Source: Tessaracoccus sp. MC1865 (GTDB lineage Bacteria; Actinomycetota; Actinomycetes; Propionibacteriales; Propionibacteriaceae). Taken from it: a stretch of DNA of 64,000 bases. Shown one piece after another: positions 39,701-45,310 of this stretch. The notes below the pieces were generated by a model, which saw nothing but the letters and a program-made list of their open reading frames with translations, was not told the DNA's origin and searched no databases. The DNA lies in the NCBI RefSeq assembly GCF_017815535.1, contig NZ_CP072596.1:248001-312000 (forward strand). The letters are read 5' to 3'. Both the position numbers and the translations under genes were made by a program. Each line of letters opens with the position of its first letter. The first letter of the stretch is position 1.

Positions 39701-41025
39701 AGCTCTCCGAGGCCGTGTTCACTGAGCGGTACCCGATCGGCGCAGTGCCTTCGGGTGCCACCGCGGTGCGGGTCTCCGATCCGGCCTCCGGCGAGCCGAC
39801 GACCAGGTTCTGCAGCGCGAGCGGCACCACCTGTGAGCCGGTGGGCGCCTTCGGCGACGACATCATCTACGGTGACGACGGCGACGACGGCCTCTGGGGC
39901 CAGGACGGCAACGACACCATCCGTGGTGGCAACGGCAACGACGAGGTCTACGGCGAACTGGGCAGCGACGAGCTGTTCGGCGAGGCCGGTGACGACGCGA
40001 TCCTGGGTGACCGGGGCGGCGTCAAGACCACCTACCTCGACGGCGACCGTGGCCCGGCAGGGTTCACGGTGTCGCTCAAGCAGCCGCCCGCCGAAACCTT
40101 CACCGGGTTCCGTCGGGGCGTGTTGGATCGACGCATCGACCTGCTGCACGACACCAACGGCGGCGTGTGGCTCGGTTCCAGCACCACCAACGTGATGCCC
40201 CATCCGGGCACGGTGGAAGGTGGCCGCGACCGGATCCGTGGCGGGCTGGGCTCCGACGTCATCGACGCCGGTGCTGACGACGACCTGGTCAACGGCGACT
40301 CCGGCGGAGACCGGATCTTCGGTGGCAACGGTGAGGACGTCCTGTGGGGCGGCCGCGGGTGTGACCCGTTGGCCGACGCCGCAACGACGGACTGCCTCAC
40401 CAACGGCGCGTTCGACGCCTCGTCGCGGGGCGACAACGACCGGTTCGTCGACCTCGTCTTCGGCGGCGCGGGCGAACTGGACACGGCCAAGCAGGACGTC
40501 ATCGGCTCGGACATCATCGACTGGGCGCCGCGCGGCGGCTTCGCCAGCTGCACCACCAGCGACTGGCCGGTCAATCTCGGTGCACAGCTCGTTGACCCGT
40601 GTGCCTGGTTCGAGATGACCGACACCGCAGACGCCGATGTCGCCAACAACCAGCACCACCAGGGCGTGGACTGGCTTTACGGGGGCCTCGACAGGGACGT
40701 GCTGCAGGGTGACGTGACGGCCAACGGCCCGAACTCCGGTGACCGGCTGATGGACACCACAGGCGCCTTCAACCTGTACTCGCACTGCAACGCGGCCTAC
40801 GGCGGCTTCAACGACCTGCGGGTCATGTCGCCGGCGGTGCGTGACTTCGTGCACCAGCTGGCGTGGTCGGCCGGGGCCGGCCAGACGGTGGGGGATGTGA
40901 CCACGAAGGGCACCTCCGCCTTCACCGAGACGGCGATGGTCTACAACTCCGACATGAAGCGGGCGGCAGGACCTGCCTACCCGAACACGCCGGGTCACTT
41001 CGACATGCCGGCCTGCCAGCCGTAA
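30712..41025 (+). CDS. Giant secreted RTX-repeat calcium-binding protein
   Basis: 3437 residues. A Sec signal peptide (IRRPLAWMIAIVVLLSGFFA, cleavage near residues 33-35 after AWA) means export by Sec rather than a type I secretion C-terminal signal. Residues ~40-2080 are beta-rich, unassigned sequence with long Thr/Asp-rich stretches, few cysteines, a fibronectin-III-like segment at ~1260-1360 (TYEYRVVAYQGP to GATGYKVLRKLSTDAEFMF), and two EF-hand-like DPNNDGK loops at ~242 and ~1909. Residues ~2103-3218 are RTX nonapeptide repeats (GGxGxDxux), interspersed with GDN modules. The C-terminal ~220 residues are unlike the repeats. There is no LPxTG motif or terminal membrane anchor. Calcium should rigidify the repeats outside the cell. 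An adhesin, surface-layer or enzyme-scaffold role is possible but unproven. Confidence 0.88.
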   Translation: MEQVSIRRPLAWMIAIVVLLSGFFAASLNRAWAAPDDGVADIKGFLSTNPTGNLATWSEDLGTVGALALPLPLVTSSPGALLGVDDLIQKVVVDTLSGVENFTDLTTGTFPFTLPDGRSGTLITNATQVGAGWRVDFTATVNRTVTGLDLHLADAATGVDLSVTGGVSAAVTAQLKFSIQEDGSGGVWMIHDTAPTTRSPRLDIDVTATVTANAKAAVGILGVTLPDSDLSVEHHTVATFNDPNNDGKLAFVGNQAELAAAGSLEGLVQADLDVDSESSISGEFTLGADTSVTIPGFPTTVNATVAVNWPDITQGAPQVTATGFDATLGKFQNMNLQNLADGLARVITAINAIQQRNYDSGGVPTGNLDLPFMRGTLADVIAIAEPLKAFLADNVWSDGDPARLGTPKFSSLQDLLTKLNASLDLGTVSWDSTNNKFVIPLEFSGTASGNLDKAAQDLSGTSSTFTDTTMTVSGTPWAGQNLSGRRVVAGSSGGEIASNTDNSITLTGNWAPTTPTGTVNWVISGPEERTGAITFADVLTNDDGAGILGANAEASAAVVSATHKATITVVLDLNDPVTGIACAPADKAGQPCPYETTVAGMKMQVDEWPLPTDRVMLRTGSTIYTADFPIESTIDMQARAGFFKVNIKGDLVMCRSSQNDACSDTGTDPMVSMALKPIGDAQHDIRLSKLVSMLVTDPGAVLTPDINIRAKATASITVPELEGFVGNDVTFTLNWTDLTDPDTLVFTAPNFSKLTSLDFSVDNPKALFNMVIKQLQTLVHNIAEADPGTGSDAYNTKLPGIGRSLRDLVLSDQANGDAGVTYGAKTLVDSTRTTAAAKFTQAMVGRAITVGTQVNIVESVSTDGTTLTMVKDWDALPVAGTRYTARAALLDAVDWLVANNPDTIQDLVTNLNSRLGGTPLSVAYVPGTAPAPASLVLKVAWDRSYRTDTPIAVDLGALGDVVTVKATGQAQASVTGSVKVGILVPLSTADPGFKVMEDSSISVHANASGEGVLTGTFGPLSLSLGDPSGAEGAEKAKVAVDLGVRIGVDGATANNPVDWSTFLGSAGVKLNPTGMATGGVTCESGITTELMACANVPLFAKGVSDYTSVGALKVRLPRSSDLGDLLPSGNLPAPDDALKQLDIPADLAARIAAAVLDFGQFEHGLDSYLATAEVALRAASFEGKLPLVGKDLQQGADFLGTLRTTLKNEVLGGLTSFSPKDWVAEVNKRLDEKLTAAGLQAVSPLVGLECKAFLEPATGLTAVAVPVPAADAVKQTYEYRVVAYQGPADAKEDTVASSVASVEQAALSASVGVKLDWTAVAGATGYKVLRKLSTDAEFMFLFDVGSALTYTDNGTATAAAYTLVVEKPQLIDCPANQVGGVTLEVTVRDEFTGASRPLDIGIPGLSLKADPASGQSTVSVGAKFALHLKVGLNLNDGFYVATQDGWDTVDGNAVASPELGVELNVTMPAKVEAKLAFIGVDITSAGAPEVFTGHFKVDLHKPGQTGSCFAAGDALCAPSDSAKLTFADLSTASMGDLFAVSIGAAVTIDWDIESRIEIDGDDSLLPGVKVNFELGWTISADNDGGSLRSSVGTPTIAFNDFQIDAGKVFSDILGPILEKVKSVTGPIQPIIDALYAPLPVLSDVSKAAGGGDISLFTLAETFSTLADGPDLTMVKRITNVITLLNSLPKCTTSCWVTIGSFDVLGDEALDTTLTPDVAGSLITGGVPNATLLSDLNGKADGSAPATFTVPGGSAPAGKANEAGITFPIFQEPTKAFALLMGGDIDIVKFDSGNLTLGFAFSQEFGPVYAPPPVLLTLSGSASITARIRAGMDTYGIRKAIEMRDTASAGELAVSVLDGLYFDTNDENGKPLPVVTLKGEIAAGAMVSVLVVSVGVEGGLGLTVGLYWNDPNNDGKFRLTEFVQALVVNPLCLFQMSGRVYLFLQLNIKIGVSIFSVSFSVRLVELTLLDFTVKVDCSPPPPNVGGVVGDTLYVFTGKLGTDSYRGAPWGAKADGDAEVIKVTQLHYAQTTANIDGTDGAYDGIKVQMLGITREFHDPGIKRVVVDGTNSPVPMKLTFSGDGQRQTEVTPEGAPPPATTAFDREVVVKGTGSADQITAGNGPAYIDGAGGDDVITTVDTGLTVNGLVSKAWVAGGAGADNITVGDGDNKVAGDATLAFTQNTSALTTVKAVDAESDPPDIPVGAVIAYASAKDPTTQAQGDNWAGDTIRVGLGATKVRGNAGDDTISVTTNTPTLSSTGSRLIGDDGNDRLNGGAGNDVIFTGAELDYGVDDVGSDDADVTTFNIVNSGEGNDFVWGSKGVDYLTSGSLSNQSTQLVGGDANDVLVGGLGTDKLYGGPGDDYLSAEPAVVGDPAVDPHTIDGVTYGPLRSVTALALPPGATPNTKTLVGGLGNDHVFGGDGAALIYGDKFNQAEQCKAGATVVSDPVAESTTAATGDGNDFIIGGKGVDTVSAGGGDDRVQAGGGNDLVCGQHGSDKLDGQGGDDQLWGGAGVDSVWGGDGEDDVFGNADNDFLYGGNGADVIEGNAGDDWASGGHDDDLVVGGTRAAGKADGADQLYGDQGRDRLIGDNATAAALSVPVDLATTDQPSTLGGKDTVWGGDDNDTAFGGLDDDTVYGQGGEDHLEGNNGADTVFGGAGHDMIVGGSWERASAGIGRPDVGDRLFGEEGDDLIAGDNAIIAVVPLAQNHQILRNRITDGRSIVPLDLGDAPTAGTSGADEVYGGDGTDVILGQGGHDRLIGNAGADLIEGWAGTDWIEGNDGDDDLIGGSSWALSGTGDTTVGQPDVADAIFGGDGDDALLGDNGRITRPSTGEASIAALKRMGSDGGSLVTARWVEWFDLAAGGAATRYGDDRLSGGDGVDGIWGQDGADVISGDGDGDYIEGNGGADTIRGDLPIGEASAKTPGATVLADPGWPGSASAAAQLMGPGAPDGQDDIIGGSSRRAFRDTGDIIEANGADDVVIGDNGTLLRKLQGMPGELSEAVFTERYPIGAVPSGATAVRVSDPASGEPTTRFCSASGTTCEPVGAFGDDIIYGDDGDDGLWGQDGNDTIRGGNGNDEVYGELGSDELFGEAGDDAILGDRGGVKTTYLDGDRGPAGFTVSLKQPPAETFTGFRRGVLDRRIDLLHDTNGGVWLGSSTTNVMPHPGTVEGGRDRIRGGLGSDVIDAGADDDLVNGDSGGDRIFGGNGEDVLWGGRGCDPLADAATTDCLTNGAFDASSRGDNDRFVDLVFGGAGELDTAKQDVIGSDIIDWAPRGGFASCTTSDWPVNLGAQLVDPCAWFEMTDTADADVANNQHHQGVDWLYGGLDRDVLQGDVTANGPNSGDRLMDTTGAFNLYSHCNAAYGGFNDLRVMSPAVRDFVHQLAWSAGAGQTVGDVTTKGTSAFTETAMVYNSDMKRAAGPAYPNTPGHFDMPACQP
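37021..40365 (+). repeat. RTX calcium-binding repeat region (coding)
   Basis: Degenerate nonapeptide repeats such as GGAGNDVIF, GGDGEDDVF, GGNGADVIE and GGAGHDMIV occur in blocks. The blocks are separated by 60-110-residue spacers, several ending in an [I/L]xGDN turn (LIGDNATAA, IAGDNAIIA, LLGDNGRIT, VIGDNGTLL). At DNA level they appear as diverged GGCGGCGACGGC-like units. The protein repeat is the meaningful unit. Confidence 0.85.
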
Positions 41026-41033
41026 CCGTCGAA

Positions 41034-41074
41034 CGGTCGGCCCACCCCTCCTTCGGGCGGGGTGGGGCCGACCG
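41034..41074 (+). terminator. Intrinsic terminator after the giant gene
   Basis: CGGTCGGCCCACCCC (41034-41048) pairs with GGGGTGGGGCCGACCG (41059-41074), with a single extra G, around a TCCTTCGGGC loop. There is no T-run, as is common in high-GC actinobacteria. It lies between convergent genes. Confidence 0.75.
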
Positions 41075-41107
41075 CTGTGCTCAGGGCAGTGGGTTCCGAG
41101 GTGAGGT

Positions 41108-41884
41108 TCAGGTGGTCCCGAGTGCGCCGGTGAGGTCGGCGTCGGGGGAGTCGACGATCAGGAGGCGCACCTGGTCGCCCCTGACTCCGACGGTCTCTGA
41201 CCACACGGTGCCCAGGTTCCGGCGTCCCACCCAGGTGTCGTCGGTGGCGCTGACCTTCTCCGTGACGGTGCCGACACAGGCCTCAGCCTGACGCAGCCAC
41301 TCGGCGAAGTACGCCGAGGCGTCGGTGGCGGTGGCGAACTCGAGCGTCAGGCCCACGCCGGCGTTGCCTGCGTCGTCGCTGAGGTTGCCCTCAAGGGCCG
41401 CCACGGGCTGCGGGTAGGGGCGGATCTCCGTGCAGCCCAACGCGACGGCGGCGTAGGCCGAGTGCTCCGGCGAGGTGGCGTGCACCCAGGTGTCGTTGCC
41501 CATGAACCCCTCGTCGGGGCTGCCGGGCCTGGCGGTGGGCCGCCATCCCTCGGCCGTGGCGACGTCACCGGGGGCGAGCCCGCCGGCAGTGCTGGGCGCC
41601 GGTGCGGTGGGCGCCGGGGGCGGCTCCGAGGGCGGGGCGGCGGTTCCCGCAGCGGCGCTCGAGGCCGGGGTTCCTGCTGGGCTCGGGTCCACCGTCGGCG
41701 TGGCGGTCGACGGGGAGGGCTCGACGGTGGGCTCAGCGCTGGGCGTGGAGGTGGGCCCGGCGGCCGTCGAGGCGCTGGGCGTGGGTGGGACCACCGTCGG
41801 TTCCGGCGTCTCCGGGGACGGGGCGCACGCCGACAGCAGCGCTGCCACCGCGAGCGCGGAGTGCCGCGCGAACCTGGCGCTCAT
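41108..41884 (-). CDS. Secreted lipoprotein with proline/serine/threonine-rich linker
   Basis: 258 residues from ATG 41884. The signal peptide ends in a lipobox (LAVAALLSAC) with the lipidated cysteine at ~21. A long Ser/Thr/Pro/Ala linker follows (~25-100). A globular domain (~105-258) has conserved-looking acids and two cysteines (VALGCTEI and RQAEACVG) that could pair. The ending LLIVDSPDADLTGALGT is hydrophobic. I recognise no named family. ATG overlaps the stop of the M15 peptidase gene by 4 bases, so the two are translated together and may act together at the cell wall. Confidence 0.75.
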   Translation of the reverse strand: MSARFARHSALAVAALLSACAPSPETPEPTVVPPTPSASTAAGPTSTPSAEPTVEPSPSTATPTVDPSPAGTPASSAAAGTAAPPSEPPPAPTAPAPSTAGGLAPGDVATAEGWRPTARPGSPDEGFMGNDTWVHATSPEHSAYAAVALGCTEIRPYPQPVAALEGNLSDDAGNAGVGLTLEFATATDASAYFAEWLRQAEACVGTVTEKVSATDDTWVGRRNLGTVWSETVGVRGDQVRLLIVDSPDADLTGALGTT

Positions 41885-43725
41885 CGCTTCTCGAAATGGT
41901 GCCAGTCCCACCCGGAGAACCAGCTCCAGCCGTGCGACTGGAACGCCTTCACCGGGGCGCTGGTGGTGGTGAGCATGCCCGGCACGACGGGGGTGCGCTG
42001 CACGTACGCGGTGCTGGGGTGCCACTTCCCGGTGGGGTCGCGGTACGGGTTCTGCCACGGGTTGACGTCGACCGCATAGCCGTAGCTGTGCGGCGACATG
42101 GCGTACGGGTTGCCCACCACGGTGCGGCAGTTGAAGCCCGAGGTGTTGTTGGCGGCCATCATCGCCAAGTCGTCGCCGCCGAACACGTCTGGATTGGTCA
42201 TCTGGTAGACCGGGAAGCCGGCCTCGAACGTGCGCCGGAAGACTTCGGCGACCTCCGCCGCGCGCGAGCGCCGCACGATGATCTCGCCCCGGTAGACGCG
42301 CCCGTCCATCGACTGCTGGTTGATCCGGATGGAGCTCAGGCCGCTGGGGCCCACGGGGCAGCCGCTGCGGTACGTGGCCGACACCTCGGCGGCCGTGGTG
42401 TTCGAGATCACCGGGTTGGCGATGCGGGCCCGCTCGATGCCCAGCGACGCGCTGCTGGGGATGGTGGACCCCCAGGGGAGATTGGCGCACATCCTGACCT
42501 GCGTGGTGCCGAGCGTGCCGAGCCCGTGCCGGTAGGTCAGCTGGTAGCTGCCGTCGGAAGTGGTCCGCGCCTCGCCGGTCTTGAACCAGCCGCCAGGCAC
42601 CGCCGCGTAGGCCTGGACGAGGAGGTCGCCGATGCCGGGGGCGACGCGGCCTGTGATGGTCGCCGTGCCGAGCGGGTCGATGCGGGTGGCGGAGGTCAGG
42701 CTGACGTCGGCGCGGCGGAGCTCCACCGCGCGGGTCGCCTCGCCTCCCGCAGAGGTGACGACGAGGGTGGCCTGGCCGACGAACCCGCCGGCCAGCCTGG
42801 CGGTGAAGGCGCCGCCGCTGAGGGTCGCGGTGGAGGAGGAACGCACCACACCCGCGGCGTCGCGCAGCTCGACGGCGACCGCGGCCCCGTCGTCGCCGCC
42901 GCTGACCGTCCCGGTGACCTCGATGTCGCCGAGCCGGTCGTAGAGCACTCCCGTGGGATACACCGGGTGCTGCACCGACCGGATGGTCACGGATGCGGCC
43001 AACGCTTGCTGGGTCGCCTCGACGAGCGGCTCGGCTGTGTCCTGAGCCGCAGTCGCAGGGGCGGTGCCCTCCGTAGCGGCACCTGGCTCTGAGGGCTCCG
43101 GGCTTCCTGGGACGGCGACTGCGTCCGAGGGCTCCGGGCTTCCTGAAGCGGCCCCCGGATCGGTGTAGCGAAGGCCGCCGACCGCCGAGTCCGGCTCACA
43201 GAATGAGGCGACCACCCCGGAGTCGGTGAAGCGCACGATGTTGTTGAACACCCACTGATCGCGCGCCACGTAGCCGCCCGAGGAGCCGCGCGTGTACGTC
43301 GTCATCCAGATCGACGACCGGCAGGCCCCGCGGCCGGTCCACTGCGTGTCGCACTCGGTCTTCCAGCGTCGCCCGCCGCTGGTGTGTTCGCCGGGCGTGG
43401 CCAGCACGTTGCCCACCCACTGCGCCCGGGGGGAGGGTTTGTAGGTGAGGTTGTTGAAGGTCCAGCCGTACTTCTCGACGTAGCGGCCCGCGCTGTAGGT
43501 GACGGTGGTTGCCTGGATCTCGGTGCGGCACCGCTCCACGGTGGAGGAGTACGGCTCGCAGGTGGTGCGCCACTGTCGACCATTGAGGGTGTGCGTACCG
43601 GGGGTGGTGTAGACGTCCAGCGCGACAGCGGTGTCGCTCACCGGGACGATCAGGAACCCGAGCGCCATCAGCAGGCCCAGCAGGCCGGAGCCCAAGGCAC
43701 GTCGTCGTCGCAGAGGCCACCTCAT
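41881..43725 (-). CDS. Secreted M15-family peptidase with N-terminal repeats
   Basis: 614 residues. The signal peptide (LGSGLLGLLMALGFLIVPVS, cleavage near AVA-LD) is followed by two tandem ~60-residue cysteine-containing repeats, one starting YTTPGTHTLNGRQWRTTC and the other LATPGEHTSGGRRWKTEC. Then come a GSPEPS low-complexity linker, Ig-like or bacterial carbohydrate-binding beta domains (~240-410) and a C-terminal peptidase. The peptidase keeps SPHSYGYAVDVNPWQNPY (zinc ligands H and D, S-x-H-x-x-G-x-A-x-D pattern) and GWDWHHFEKR (catalytic D and third ligand H), as in D,D-carboxypeptidases or L-Ala-D-Glu endopeptidases. It would trim peptidoglycan outside the membrane. Start ATG 43725 is 6 bases after TAGGGT. 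Confidence 0.85.
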   Translation of the reverse strand: MRWPLRRRRALGSGLLGLLMALGFLIVPVSDTAVALDVYTTPGTHTLNGRQWRTTCEPYSSTVERCRTEIQATTVTYSAGRYVEKYGWTFNNLTYKPSPRAQWVGNVLATPGEHTSGGRRWKTECDTQWTGRGACRSSIWMTTYTRGSSGGYVARDQWVFNNIVRFTDSGVVASFCEPDSAVGGLRYTDPGAASGSPEPSDAVAVPGSPEPSEPGAATEGTAPATAAQDTAEPLVEATQQALAASVTIRSVQHPVYPTGVLYDRLGDIEVTGTVSGGDDGAAVAVELRDAAGVVRSSSTATLSGGAFTARLAGGFVGQATLVVTSAGGEATRAVELRRADVSLTSATRIDPLGTATITGRVAPGIGDLLVQAYAAVPGGWFKTGEARTTSDGSYQLTYRHGLGTLGTTQVRMCANLPWGSTIPSSASLGIERARIANPVISNTTAAEVSATYRSGCPVGPSGLSSIRINQQSMDGRVYRGEIIVRRSRAAEVAEVFRRTFEAGFPVYQMTNPDVFGGDDLAMMAANNTSGFNCRTVVGNPYAMSPHSYGYAVDVNPWQNPYRDPTGKWHPSTAYVQRTPVVPGMLTTTSAPVKAFQSHGWSWFSGWDWHHFEKR

Positions 43726-43731
43726 CACGTC

Positions 43732-43737
43732 ACCCTA
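43732..43737 (-). promoter_or_regulatory. Predicted -10 of the M15 peptidase-lipoprotein operon
   Basis: TAGGGT on the minus strand, 6 bases before ATG 43725, consistent with a leaderless message. A GTG at 43728 is the alternative start. Confidence 0.4.
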
Positions 43738-43800
43738 ACAGCGGCACCGGATCACGTCATCCCCTTGTGGTGACTGACCTCGAGCCGGTGGAGGTGCTTG

Positions 43801-44715
43801 TCAGGACCAATTGAGGCTGCGTCGGGAGACGAACCGGCGGGGTTCGCCGTCGACCGGATCCGGGAATTCCAACGAATAGGCCAGCAGGCGCAGCGGGGTG
43901 GAGAAGTCGTCGATCTCCGTGGGCAGCACGTCCGGGTAGAGGGGGTCTCCGAGGAGGGGGATGCCCAGCTGGTCGAAGTGCGCGCGGATCTGGTGGGTCT
44001 TCCCGGTGAGCGGACGCACCTCGTAGAGCGCGTGGCTGCCGCGCACCTCGACGATGTCGATCTCCGTGAAGGCGTTGGGTTCGCGCTCCAGGGTCTCGGC
44101 CTGCATGGTGCCGACGCGCTTGATGAGGTGCGACTCCACCCGCCGCGGGAAGCTGAGCCCCTCGTCGAACGGGGCGATGGCCCGGTACACCTTCACCGCC
44201 GTTCGCTCCGTGAACACGGAGTGGTAGGCGGCGCGCCAGCGCTTCTCGGTGGTCATCAGCAGCACGCCGGCCGTGCCGCGGTCCAGGCGGTGCGCGGCGG
44301 ACAGCTCCGGCAGGTCCAACGCCTGGCGGGCCTTGACCACGGCGCTCTGCACCACGTGCCGGCCGCGGGGGATGGTGGAGAGGAAGTGCGGCTTGTCCAG
44401 CACGACGATGCGCTCGTCGCGGTGGAGGACGGTCAGTTCGCCGGGCACCTCCGCCTCGTCGCGGAGTTCGCGGTGGAACCAGACGAAGGTGTGCGGGCGG
44501 TAGACCTCGCGCCCGGTCCACGGCCGGCCTCGGTCGTCGACGAACGCGCCGCGGGCGAGCATCTCGTCGACGTCCTCCGGAGAGGTGGCGAGTTTATGGA
44601 CGAGCCACTCGCGCATGGTGGGCCAGGGGAGGGCGTTGTCAGGATCCCTGTCCGGGGTGCGCACCCACGCTGCCTGCAGCCCGTGACGGGGCGGCAGCGG
44701 CGACCTGGGTGGCAT
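43801..44715 (-). CDS. RluA-family pseudouridine synthase
   Basis: A 304-residue enzyme that isomerises uridine to pseudouridine in rRNA or tRNA. The catalytic aspartate is D145 in AAHRLDRGTAGVLLM. Other family motifs are RIVVLDKPHFLSTIP, VKVYRAI and TGKTHQIRAHFDQLGIPLLG, ending with YPDVL. The N-terminal ~90 residues are a divergent extension without an obvious S4 domain, so the target site cannot be assigned. GGAGGAG lies directly upstream of ATG 44715, between it and the 3' end of tRNA-Ser, so the gene is likely co-transcribed with the tRNA. Confidence 0.92.
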   Translation of the reverse strand: MPPRSPLPPRHGLQAAWVRTPDRDPDNALPWPTMREWLVHKLATSPEDVDEMLARGAFVDDRGRPWTGREVYRPHTFVWFHRELRDEAEVPGELTVLHRDERIVVLDKPHFLSTIPRGRHVVQSAVVKARQALDLPELSAAHRLDRGTAGVLLMTTEKRWRAAYHSVFTERTAVKVYRAIAPFDEGLSFPRRVESHLIKRVGTMQAETLEREPNAFTEIDIVEVRGSHALYEVRPLTGKTHQIRAHFDQLGIPLLGDPLYPDVLPTEIDDFSTPLRLLAYSLEFPDPVDGEPRRFVSRRSLNWS

Positions 44716-44729
44716 GTTCTCCTCCGAAT

Positions 44730-44817
44730 TGGCGGCGAGGGTGGGATTCGAACCCACGGAGCGTTGCCACTCGGCCGCTTTCAAGGCGGCTGCACTAGTC
44801 CACTATGCGACCTCGCC
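44730..44817 (-). tRNA. tRNA-Ser (anticodon UGA)
   Basis: Acceptor arms GGCGAGG and CCTCGCC pair over 7 bases. The anticodon stem GCCGC/GCGGC encloses loop CTTGAAA (anticodon TGA). A class II variable arm (CGAGTGGCAACGCTC) and T-arm loop GTTCGAATC are present. Discriminator G and an encoded CCA end at 44730. Reads UCA and related serine codons. Confidence 0.96.
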
Positions 44818-44849
44818 AGTGCCCCACCATGGTAGCGGGTGACGGCAGG

Positions 44850-44855
44850 TAGGCT
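44850..44855 (+). promoter_or_regulatory. Predicted -10 of leaderless promoter
   Basis: TAGGCT lies 7 bases before ATG 44863, with no ribosome binding site between. Confidence 0.45.
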
Positions 44856-44862
44856 CAGCCCC

Positions 44863-45303
44863 ATGCCTGAGACGGTCTACCTCATCCAGCCGCGTCCCCC
44901 CGTGCGGGCCTTCGCGATCGCCGCCGTGAGCAGCCTGTTGGGCGCGGTGCTCCTGGTCGCGTCGCTGAGCTCAGGCTGGCATGTGCTCTGGGCGGTGCTG
45001 GGAGGCGTCGTGATGGTGACCGGGCTGGTCCTCCTGGTGCTGGCCTTCACGTCGATGAGCCGCCTGGCGGTGGAGGTCACGTTCGACGACGACGGCTACC
45101 GCGTGCGCGGCCGCGAGGTCGAGGGCGAGGGCCGCTGGCTCGACGTGAGCAAGGTCACCCAGACCCAGAGCGGCACCCGGGTGACCATTCATCACGGGCA
45201 CGAGCGGGCCACCTACCTGATGTTCCCGGGGAACGACCCGAAGCAGGTCGACGATGTCGTCACGGATCTGCGCGAGCGTCTCCGCACGGTCAAGGGAATT
45301 TAG
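44863..45303 (+). CDS. Small two-helix membrane protein (PH-like C-terminal domain)
   Basis: A 146-residue protein. Two helices (FAIAAVSSLLGAVLLVASLS and LWAVLGGVVMVTGLVLLVLA) are followed by a soluble beta-rich domain. That domain includes VEVTFDDDGYRVRGREVEGE and ATYLMFPGNDPKQVDDVVTD, reminiscent of the bacterial PH-like domains found in small actinobacterial membrane proteins. No function is known. It is convergent with the LCP gene, only 7 bases from its stop. The start is chosen by the 7-base distance from TAGGCT. Confidence 0.75.
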   Translation: MPETVYLIQPRPPVRAFAIAAVSSLLGAVLLVASLSSGWHVLWAVLGGVVMVTGLVLLVLAFTSMSRLAVEVTFDDDGYRVRGREVEGEGRWLDVSKVTQTQSGTRVTIHHGHERATYLMFPGNDPKQVDDVVTDLRERLRTVKGI

Positions 45304-45310
45304 GCCCCGA

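Noticed and set aside
37021-40365. Regularly spaced GGCGGCGAC-like DNA units resembling a direct-repeat or CRISPR array
   Set aside because: Units are diverged, variable in spacing and read as RTX calcium-binding peptides; there is no constant repeat with unique spacers and no cas gene.
41885-42490. N-terminal extension of the lipoprotein frame
   Set aside because: It overlaps the peptidase gene out of frame. The lipobox signal peptide begins at ATG 41884, overlapping the peptidase stop.
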